From NCBI GenBank assembly GCA_017303875.1, contig JAFLBP010000013.1, positions 1 to 64,000 on the forward strand: a stretch of DNA of 64,000 bases, read 5' to 3'. Each line of letters opens with the position of its first letter. The first letter of the stretch is position 1. The position numbers and the translations under genes are program-made. Origin of the DNA: Chitinophagales bacterium. GTDB lineage: Bacteria > Bacteroidota > Bacteroidia > Chitinophagales > Saprospiraceae. Below, one piece after another: positions 42,258-49,313 of the stretch. The notes beneath the pieces are model-generated. The model saw only the letters and a list, made by a program, of their open reading frames with translations, was not told the DNA's origin and ran no database searches.

Positions 42258-42360
42258 CAACGCTTATTCGTGCATTCGTGGCTTTTTTTATTGCTACAAA
42301 TGTTATTCGTGCATTCGTGGCAACAAAAAATTAAAGCCACGAATGCACGAATAAGCGTTG
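42258..42360. repeat. Inverted repeat with perfect 28-bp arms after the M16 peptidase gene
   Basis: Arm 42258-42285 (CAACGCTTATTCGTGCATTC...) and arm 42333-42360 are exact complements. A third copy of the word TTATTCGTGCATTCGTGGC lies between them (42303-42321). The element begins 11 bp after the stop of the minus-strand M16 gene and precedes the cytochrome gene. Confidence 0.65.
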
Positions 42361-42370
42361 CTCATTATAT

Positions 42371-45253
42371 TCAGTATCCGAATATTTGTTCGAGTTTGAG
42401 GGTTTTAACCGGACCCACGCGACGCAGGTACTGGAAATCGATGCGTTTGCGTTCGCCCATAATGAGCCAGGTATAATTTCGGCCTTTGATGCGTTCGCGC
42501 TGGAAGCGGATCAGGTCTTCGGCTGTGGCATTTTGCAGGCGGTTATAAACAGCCTGGCGGATGTCTTCATTCAGGAAGCCGCGTTGCTTGTTGCTGCGCC
42601 AGCTCCAGAAAAGATCGGATTTGGCAATGCGGCTGCCGGCAATTTGCTTGAGCACACTCTGACGGGCGTATTCAATCTGGGGCAGCGACACCGGCATATC
42701 TTCCAGGATTTGTTCAAAAGCCTCTACGGCATCGCGGAGTTTGTCGGGCTGCGTACCCACATACGCTTGCAGGAAATGCGCATTGCGTTTTTTCTGCGGC
42801 GATGCAGCAAAAGTATATGCAGAATAGGCCAGCGCCTTGGATTCCCGGATTTCCTGGAATACAATAGACGACAAACCGTATCCAAAATACTGATTGTACC
42901 ATTCCGACATGGCGTATTCTTCCAGGTCAAATTGCGGCGTACCTTTCGACAGTAACATCAGATCGACCTGCACCATCGGGAAGTCCACAAACAATACGGC
43001 GCTGCGCTTGGTATCGCGTTCGGGGTAGCGCTTGCCTTTGGGCGCAGCAATCAGATTGAGTCCCGCAGGCACATGCTGCGCGCGCAGCTGCTCCGTCACT
43101 TGGGCCACACGCAATGGGCCGAGGTAAAACACTTCATGGCGGTATTGGCGCAAACTGTGCAATAAATTGGTCAGTTCGGCCGGTTGCAGGGCTTCAAGTG
43201 CCTCCTTGCTGAGTTTGTCGGAAAAAGGCGACAAGGGGCCGTATTTAGCATAACTGGCCAACGCCTGCGTCAGCACAGTGCGTTTGTCGAGCTTGTCGTT
43301 CTCGCGGCGCAGCAGGATATCAGCCACTAAATTTTGCAGCGCCTCCGGGTTGGGCTGCGCATCAGACAGCAGGTGCTCCATCAGCGAGAGGGCTTCTGAA
43401 AAAGACTCTTCCAAACCGCTGAGGGTGATGCTGAAATGGTCGTCGTAGCAATTTACCGAAAAATGCGACCCGATCCGGTAAAAAGCCTGCTGCATCTGGG
43501 TGCTGCTGTATTTAGAGGTACCCAAAAATTGCAGATATTGGGCCAGAATGCTCAGGCGTTTGTCGCTGGATTTTCCAATTTCAATATTATAGGAAAGACG
43601 GAAAATGCGACTGTTTTTATCCTGAATACTGCGCAAGGTGATGCCGGGTGCGAGTTTGGTATTTTTAATGGCCTTTTTAAAATCAACAAACTCCGGCTGA
43701 ATATCCGGTGTGGCCTTGCTCAAAAACTGTTGCGCATACGCAGAAGCATCGGCCCGGTTGACCTCAATAGGAGTAATAGGCGGTTTTTCCACTTTCATCA
43801 CCGACGCGTCCTCCCCGATATGCTTGTAAATGGCGGCGTAGTTGTTGTCGCGCAGATAACGCTTGGCCAAATCAACCAGATCGGCCTTGCTCAGTGCGCT
43901 GAGCTTATCCCAACGCTTCACGACGTCGGGCCATTCCACACCAAGCACATACGAAGAAGTGATCAGCGCGGCGCGACCCTGATTTTTTTCAAAATCGCGG
44001 GTTTCCGTAAATTTCATGTCTTTGATGACGGCCTCTGGCAGCCAGTCCTCAAATTCCCCCCGGGTAAGTTTCTGCACTTCTTCGAGCAGCAGTTTTTCAA
44101 CGGCTTCCAGTGACTGCCCTTCGCGGGGCTTGCCATGCAGCACCAGGTAGGCGTGGTCTTCGTGGATGCGCGGATAAGCATATACTTCGAGCAATTGCTG
44201 CCGTTGCATGAGGTTGAGGTCGAAAAGCCCGGCCTGGTAGTTGTGCAGGAGGCCGGTAAGCATGGGCAGCGCAAGGGTATCGGCTGCATTGGCGCCCGGA
44301 AAGCGCCAGACCAACTCTACCCAGGGCGATTCCGTACCGTACACATCGCGCTGGGTGCGCGCGCTGAGTTCGGGTTGTGGTTCCGGCTTGAAGGGAGGCA
44401 GCTTCCGGGGTTGCGATTGCCCGAAATAACGTTCGGCAAGCTGCACCACCTGATCGGGGTCAAAATCGCCGGCCATAATTATGGCCATGTTATTCGGGAC
44501 GTAATATTGCTCAAAAAAGCGGTAAATATTGGTTTGCGAAGGATTTTTGAGGTCTTCGCCACGGCCCAGCGTGGTTTGGGTGCCGTAAGGGTGGGAAGGC
44601 GTCAGGATTTCAGCCCAGGCCTTGGAAACCTTGCGAAAATCGCGGTCCTGACTGATATTGTATTCTTCAAAAACCGTTTCTAATTCCGTGTGAAAAAGGC
44701 GCAAGACAGGGCGGCGGAAGCGTTCGCTTTCGAGGGCAAACCAGCGTTCCACTTCATTGGAAGGAATATCGTTGACGTACACGGTTTGCTCCACCCAGGT
44801 GTAGGCATTGGTGCCTTTAGCGCCCATAGCCGACACTAATTTATCGTATTCATTGGCGGCGGCGAATTTGGCGGCTTCAAAGGAAAGCGCATCAATTTCG
44901 GCGTACAGCTGGCGTTTTTTTTCCGGATCCTGTTCGCGCCGATGTTCTTCGAAGCGTTGTTCGATGCGGTCGAGCAGCATTTTTTCCTGCGCCCAGTCGA
45001 GGCTGCCAAGCTGGTCGGTACCTTTAAACATCATGTGTTCAAAGTAATGCGCCAGCCCCGTGGTGTCGGCCGGATCATGTTTGCTGCCGGCGCGCACGGC
45101 GATTTCGGTGTAAATACGCGGTTCGGCTTTATTGACGGAGAGAAACAGGCGAAGTCCGTTGGAAAGGGTGTACATTTTCACCCCAAGCGGGTCTTTTTTG
45201 ACTGTTTTAAAGGACACTTTGCCGGAAGTATTGGTCAGATTATCTGTAAACAT
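42371..45253 (-). CDS. M16-family (insulinase-like) zinc peptidase
   Basis: A 960-aa protein with two M16 halves in one chain. The first half carries the inverted zinc motif H69-Y-F-E72-H73 (GLAHYFEHMMFKGT) preceded by IAVRAGSKHDP. The second half has the inactive-type features (LSYNIEIGKS, YGLSSIVFQEIRESKALAYS, the R-x-x-x-x-x-x-A-Y substrate motif). No signal peptide is seen in the N-terminus as called (MFTDNLTNTSGKVSFK), so it may be cytoplasmic, unlike most Bacteroidota M16 peptidases. Peptides of moderate size are the usual substrates. Divergent from the DUF4856 gene across 243 bp. Confidence 0.92.
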   Translation of the reverse strand: MFTDNLTNTSGKVSFKTVKKDPLGVKMYTLSNGLRLFLSVNKAEPRIYTEIAVRAGSKHDPADTTGLAHYFEHMMFKGTDQLGSLDWAQEKMLLDRIEQRFEEHRREQDPEKKRQLYAEIDALSFEAAKFAAANEYDKLVSAMGAKGTNAYTWVEQTVYVNDIPSNEVERWFALESERFRRPVLRLFHTELETVFEEYNISQDRDFRKVSKAWAEILTPSHPYGTQTTLGRGEDLKNPSQTNIYRFFEQYYVPNNMAIIMAGDFDPDQVVQLAERYFGQSQPRKLPPFKPEPQPELSARTQRDVYGTESPWVELVWRFPGANAADTLALPMLTGLLHNYQAGLFDLNLMQRQQLLEVYAYPRIHEDHAYLVLHGKPREGQSLEAVEKLLLEEVQKLTRGEFEDWLPEAVIKDMKFTETRDFEKNQGRAALITSSYVLGVEWPDVVKRWDKLSALSKADLVDLAKRYLRDNNYAAIYKHIGEDASVMKVEKPPITPIEVNRADASAYAQQFLSKATPDIQPEFVDFKKAIKNTKLAPGITLRSIQDKNSRIFRLSYNIEIGKSSDKRLSILAQYLQFLGTSKYSSTQMQQAFYRIGSHFSVNCYDDHFSITLSGLEESFSEALSLMEHLLSDAQPNPEALQNLVADILLRRENDKLDKRTVLTQALASYAKYGPLSPFSDKLSKEALEALQPAELTNLLHSLRQYRHEVFYLGPLRVAQVTEQLRAQHVPAGLNLIAAPKGKRYPERDTKRSAVLFVDFPMVQVDLMLLSKGTPQFDLEEYAMSEWYNQYFGYGLSSIVFQEIRESKALAYSAYTFAASPQKKRNAHFLQAYVGTQPDKLRDAVEAFEQILEDMPVSLPQIEYARQSVLKQIAGSRIAKSDLFWSWRSNKQRGFLNEDIRQAVYNRLQNATAEDLIRFQRERIKGRNYTWLIMGERKRIDFQYLRRVGPVKTLKLEQIFGY

Positions 45254-45434
45254 AGTATTGGAAGGAGTTCAGGCCCGCAAATCGTATAAAAGCGGGTAAA
45301 GTTACGTAAAAATCTGTGACATAACGCCAGGTATTTAAAAGTGTTTTAAATCAGGGCGGTAAAAAGCGGTACCTGCCATGCCGGCGCTTGTGTAATTTTT
45401 ATGTCAAGGTGCAGTGAAAACGGCTCCAACATGC

Positions 45435-45464
45435 TTTTGTTTAGAATTGGTCTTAATAAATTTG
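45435..45464 (+). promoter_or_regulatory. Promoter of the DUF4856-imelysin-HTTM-TonB operon
   Basis: TTTTG at 45435-45439, a 17-nt spacer and TAAATTTG at 45457-45464 match the Bacteroidota consensus (TTG, TAnnTTTG). The ATG at 45497 lies 32 nt downstream of the box. The best promoter match in the window. The rest of the 243-bp divergent gap shows no other feature; no clear Fur-type palindrome was found. Confidence 0.65.
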
Positions 45465-45496
45465 CGCCATCATTTATCGATCAAACAAATAAACAC

Positions 45497-46612
45497 ATGC
45501 TTACAACACGTTCCCTTTTGCTTATGCTTTTGGCAAGCATTTCATTTTTTGCCTGCCAGAAAGACGAAAAAACACCCCTCGCCATCCCGGAGACCTACCT
45601 CAGCCCTGAATTCAGTACCAATACACCACTCGAAACAGGTTATGCCAATGCCTTGAACGCTTTGGTGAATGAGGCCAAAAAAGGCCGTACCACCGGCACC
45701 GTGGTAGATGCCGCGCAACTGGAAAATCTGTATAAAACCGGCGGCCTCGACCTCATTACCACACCTTATTATAATGGTCGGCTGATTGGCGCCAACGGAT
45801 TTTTTGGCGAGTTGGCCAAGGCCAGCGGCAATGTTTACACGCCGGGCTCTCCGAGCGGACAAGGCGGCACCCTTGGCGGGTATCTTTTTGATGAAAACGG
45901 CCTCGAAATGGAGCAAATGATTGAAAAAGGTTTGTTCGCTGCGGCTTTTTACAACTATGCCACCACGCTGATGTCGGGTGAAATTTCTCCCAAACGTGTG
46001 GACCAGCTCATTGCCATTTACGGTGCGCACCCGGATTTTCCGAACACACCTACTGCCGGAAAAGCGGCCAATCCCGACCGCTTTATGGCCAACTACGTCG
46101 CTCGCCGCGATAAAAACGACGGCCAGGGCATGTATACGCAAATGAAAAAACATTTCATCACCCTGCGCGCTGCCGTAGAGGCCGGTGAAAAATACAACGA
46201 AGAGCGCGATGCCGCACTCGAAGGTATTCAACTGACCTGGGAAAAAATCAACGCTGCCACTGTTGTCAACTATTGCCACAGCGTAATCAGTACCATGAGC
46301 GCTACCAATACCAGCGATGCCGACAAGGCCAAAGCCCTGCATGCCTACGGCGAATGTGTGGGTTTCCTGCACGGCTGGCGCACGGTTTCGGCCGACTTCA
46401 AGGTGCTCAGCGATGCGGAAATTGATCAATTATTAGTACTGCTGAATGCGCCTTATAATACGACGCCGACATCGTATACCTTTGTGACGGATCCGGTGAA
46501 CCAACTGCCGAAATTGACGCAAATCATCACAACCCTTCAGCAAAAATTCGGTTTTACGAACCAGGAAATCGAAGATTTTAAAAATAACTGGGTTGCAGTA
46601 CAAGGGCGATAA
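45497..46612 (+). CDS. DUF4856 lipoprotein
   Basis: A 371-aa protein starting at 45497; MLTTRSLLLMLLASISFFAC is a signal with lipobox. The body matches DUF4856: ETYLSPEFSTNTPLETGYANA-like N-terminus, LDLITTPYYNGRLIGANGFF, LDEKGLEM-like (YLFDENGLEMEQMIEKGLFA), FLHGWRTVS, and a helical pattern throughout. The family is found in Bacteroidota next to imelysin genes. A role in metal binding is inferred from that context only. It is the first gene of a four-gene cluster on the same strand. Confidence 0.85.
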   Translation: MLTTRSLLLMLLASISFFACQKDEKTPLAIPETYLSPEFSTNTPLETGYANALNALVNEAKKGRTTGTVVDAAQLENLYKTGGLDLITTPYYNGRLIGANGFFGELAKASGNVYTPGSPSGQGGTLGGYLFDENGLEMEQMIEKGLFAAAFYNYATTLMSGEISPKRVDQLIAIYGAHPDFPNTPTAGKAANPDRFMANYVARRDKNDGQGMYTQMKKHFITLRAAVEAGEKYNEERDAALEGIQLTWEKINAATVVNYCHSVISTMSATNTSDADKAKALHAYGECVGFLHGWRTVSADFKVLSDAEIDQLLVLLNAPYNTTPTSYTFVTDPVNQLPKLTQIITTLQQKFGFTNQEIEDFKNNWVAVQGR

Positions 46613-46620
46613 GAGCTTCT

Positions 46621-46656
46621 CCGCGCTGAGGCGTTAGGCCTAACGCCTCAGCGCGG
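46621..46656. repeat. Perfect 36-bp palindrome without loop
   Basis: CCGCGCTGAGGCGTTAGG is followed directly by its exact complement. It begins 8 bp after the DUF4856 stop and lies within the operon. It could form a very stable RNA hairpin that lowers expression of the downstream genes or protects the upstream message. Confidence 0.8.
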
Positions 46657-46721
46657 GTAAACCGTAAGCCCTGGAAAATTTGCTTTTCCGCCTCAAACAT
46701 TTTTACTGAAAAAATCCGCAC

Positions 46722-47816
46722 ATGAAATACGCTGTTTCTTACCTCCTGATTTTTACCCTCTTGCTGGGTATGGGCGCCTGTGGCGACAACAACAAGCCTT
46801 CCGGCAATAATTTTGACCGTCGGGGCATGCTGACGCATTTTGCTGAACAAATAATAGTGCCGGCCTACACCGATGCACGCGAACAGGCGACCCTGATGGA
46901 GCAGGAATGGCAACTGTTTGAGGCAGATCCTACGGAATTGCGTTTGTGGAATGTGCAACAGCGCTGGTTTACGGCCTATTCGGCTTTTCTGAAAGTATCG
47001 GCGTTTAATTTTGGTCCGGCGGCAGAGTCGGGGCTGAACAAAAGCCTCGCCGAGGAACTGGCGACCTTCCCGGTCAGCAGTACCAAAATTGAAAACTACA
47101 TCAGCGCCAACGACACGACGTTTAATAATTTCGACCGCGACACCCGCGGTTTTATGGCGCTCGACTACCTGTGGTTTAAAGCCGATGCGGCCACACTTAC
47201 GGCCGAACTGCGCGACAACCCCAATCGGCGCCTGTACGTGAGTGCAGTGCTGCGCCACCTGCGGGAGTCTTTGCAAACAGTGCTGAACCGCTACACGCTT
47301 TATCGGCAGGAATTCCCGAACAACAACGGTACCGATGCGGGCAGTTCCACTTCCGCGCTGTACAATGAATTTGTAAAAAGCTTTGAAGTGGCCAAAAACT
47401 TTAAAGTGGGGCTTCCGGCAGGTAAACGCCCGGGCCAAACCCAGGCAGAACCGCAAAAAGTGGAAGGATATTACTCCGCCCGCTCGCTGGAACTGCTCAG
47501 GATTCATTTGTTTGTGCTCCAGGATATTTACTACGGTCGCGCGCCTGGCAACGACGGCGTGGGCTTCAAAGAATACCTCGACGCAGTGGCTGGCGGCCCG
47601 GATTTGGTGAGTGCCACCGAAGGTCAGTGGGCGCAGGTAAAAATCGCGCTGAACGCCCTGCCGACCGATCGCCCGCTGTCGCAGCTGATCGCTGAAAACG
47701 ATAGCCGCGTGGATGCGCTGCACACCGAACTGCAAAAAATGACCCGTTTCTGGAAAAGCGATATGTCGTCCCTGCTTGGCATCGCCATCACGTACAGCAG
47801 CGGCGACGGAGACTAA
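46722..47816 (+). CDS. Imelysin-family lipoprotein
   Basis: A 364-aa protein with signal and lipobox (MKYAVSYLLIFTLLLGMGAC). Imelysin features: MLTHFAEQIIVPAYTDAREQ at the start, LWNVQQRWFTAYSAFL, TRGFMALDYLWFK (the G-F-x-A-x-x-Y-L-W block), and a final DPLASLLGI-like stretch (WKSDMSSLLGIAITYSSGDGD). The canonical G-x-H-x-x-E motif is not evident, as in many non-peptidase imelysin-like iron-regulated proteins. The family is linked with iron uptake (IrpA, EfeO-like). Second gene of the cluster. Confidence 0.85.
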   Translation: MKYAVSYLLIFTLLLGMGACGDNNKPSGNNFDRRGMLTHFAEQIIVPAYTDAREQATLMEQEWQLFEADPTELRLWNVQQRWFTAYSAFLKVSAFNFGPAAESGLNKSLAEELATFPVSSTKIENYISANDTTFNNFDRDTRGFMALDYLWFKADAATLTAELRDNPNRRLYVSAVLRHLRESLQTVLNRYTLYRQEFPNNNGTDAGSSTSALYNEFVKSFEVAKNFKVGLPAGKRPGQTQAEPQKVEGYYSARSLELLRIHLFVLQDIYYGRAPGNDGVGFKEYLDAVAGGPDLVSATEGQWAQVKIALNALPTDRPLSQLIAENDSRVDALHTELQKMTRFWKSDMSSLLGIAITYSSGDGD

Positions 47817-47823
47817 TTCTTCT

Positions 47824-47959
47824 AACGATGAATGATGAATGATGAATTGATTTTTAATGCTTGATGCTTGATGTTTGATTTTGTATAAATACTTGAAAAT
47901 CAACCCAACATCCAAAATCAAAAATCAATTCATCAATTCATCATTCATCATTCATCGTT
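47824..47959. repeat. Inverted repeat of 'atgaatgatg' words in the operon
   Basis: Arm 47824-47850 (AACGATGAATGATGAATGAT...) and arm 47933-47959 are exact 27-nt complements, with more TGATG-like words between them. It fills the gap between the imelysin and HTTM genes. Confidence 0.7.
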
Positions 47960-47974
47960 CATCGTTCAAAAAAC

Positions 47975-49312
47975 ATGGTTTCTCCACGCTTTTTACATAC
48001 CGCATTTCCCATTGCGCCATTAGTCAGCTTTCGGCTGGTTTTTGGGGCGGTGATGCTGTTCAGCACCTTGCGGTTTTGGTATTTAGGCTGGATTGAGGAA
48101 CATTTTTTACAGGCAAAAATTCATTTCAAATATTTCGGGTTCGAGTGGGTGCAGGTGTTGCCGGCCGAGTGGATGTACGCCTTACATGCGCTGATGGCTT
48201 TGGCCGCATTGGGTATTATGCTGGGGGCATTTTACCGGGTTTCGGCAGCGGTATTTTTCCTGAGTTTCACGTATGTACAGCTCATAGACCTGACCTATTA
48301 CCTCAACCATTATTATTTTGTTTGCCTGACGAGCCTGCTGCTCATTTTTGTGCCGGCCAACGGGCGTTTTTCCGTAGATGCCTGGCGAAAAGGCCGTGTG
48401 CAGATGACTGTGCCGCGCTGGACCATTCTCATTTTTCAGGCGCAGATTGCGCTGGTATATTTTTATGCCGGCATTGCCAAAATCAATTACGCGTGGCTGA
48501 TAGAAGCCATGCCATTGCGCATCTGGGTGCCAGCCAACGATGCGTTGCCCCTGGTCGGGCCGCTGATGCGCTGGGAATGGACGCCCTGGGTATTCAGCTG
48601 GGCGGGCATGTTGTACGACACCACGATTGTGGCTTGGCTTTCCTGGCCGCGCACGCGCCTGTTGGCGTATTTATCGGTCATTTTTTTCCACGGCATTACG
48701 GGTATGATGTTTCAGATCGGGGTATTTCCGATTGTGATGATCGGGGCGACCTGGGTTTATTTTTCGCCGCGTTTCCACGAGCGTTTATTGGCGTTTTTGG
48801 AGCGGCGGGTCAGAATACCGTCAGGATTGCCGGTCGCGACAACTGTCCCCCCTTATTCACGCGTACTTTTGTGGCGCAATGGATTGCTGGCGGCGTATTT
48901 CGCCTTTCAGTTGCTGTTTCCCTGGCGTTATTTGTTGTATCCCGGCAACCTGTTCTGGACGGAAGAGGGCTACCGGTTTTCGTGGCGCGTGATGTTGATG
49001 GAAAAAGCCGGAACTGCCATTTTTTATGTAAAAGATGGCAAAACAGGTCGGGAAGGCGTAGTGGATAATAGCGAATTCCTGTGCGCCCATCAGGAAAAAC
49101 AAATGTCCATGCAGCCCGATATGATTTTGCAATACGCGCATTTTTTAGCCGAATATTACCAAAAACAAGGACTCGAAAACCCCACCGTGCGCGCTGAAGT
49201 ATATGTAACCCTCAATGCCCGTACCAGCCGCTTGCTGTTTGACCCGCAGCTGGATTTGTGCAAAATAAAAGATAGCTGGGCGCCAAAAACCTGGCTCAGC
49301 CCTTATCAATGA
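47975..49312 (+). CDS. HTTM-domain (vitamin K-dependent gamma-carboxylase-like) membrane protein
   Basis: A 445-aa protein with a HTTM domain of about eight membrane helices at ~15-270 (YLNHYYFVCLTSLLLIFVPA; VYFYAGIAKINYAWLIEAMP; the Lys in AKIN aligns with the catalytic base of the carboxylase and the His in LNHYY with its conserved His). A soluble C-terminal domain of ~150 residues follows (RVMLMEKAGTAIFYVKDGKT, YAHFLAEYYQKQG). Bacterial members lack a proven substrate. It is clustered with DUF4856, imelysin and a TonB receptor, as in other Bacteroidota. The next gene starts one base after its stop. Confidence 0.85.
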   Translation: MVSPRFLHTAFPIAPLVSFRLVFGAVMLFSTLRFWYLGWIEEHFLQAKIHFKYFGFEWVQVLPAEWMYALHALMALAALGIMLGAFYRVSAAVFFLSFTYVQLIDLTYYLNHYYFVCLTSLLLIFVPANGRFSVDAWRKGRVQMTVPRWTILIFQAQIALVYFYAGIAKINYAWLIEAMPLRIWVPANDALPLVGPLMRWEWTPWVFSWAGMLYDTTIVAWLSWPRTRLLAYLSVIFFHGITGMMFQIGVFPIVMIGATWVYFSPRFHERLLAFLERRVRIPSGLPVATTVPPYSRVLLWRNGLLAAYFAFQLLFPWRYLLYPGNLFWTEEGYRFSWRVMLMEKAGTAIFYVKDGKTGREGVVDNSEFLCAHQEKQMSMQPDMILQYAHFLAEYYQKQGLENPTVRAEVYVTLNARTSRLLFDPQLDLCKIKDSWAPKTWLSPYQ

Positions 49313-49313
49313 T

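Noticed and set aside
42212..42340. N-terminal extension of the cytochrome c frame (Cys-rich)
   Set aside because: These codons are the translated arms of the 28-bp inverted repeat; the signal peptide starts at 42211.
46578..47921. 447-aa open frame on the minus strand
   Set aside because: It is antisense to the whole imelysin-family gene, has no recognisable domain and includes intergenic repeats at its start; the plus-strand gene has a signal peptide, family motifs and operon context.
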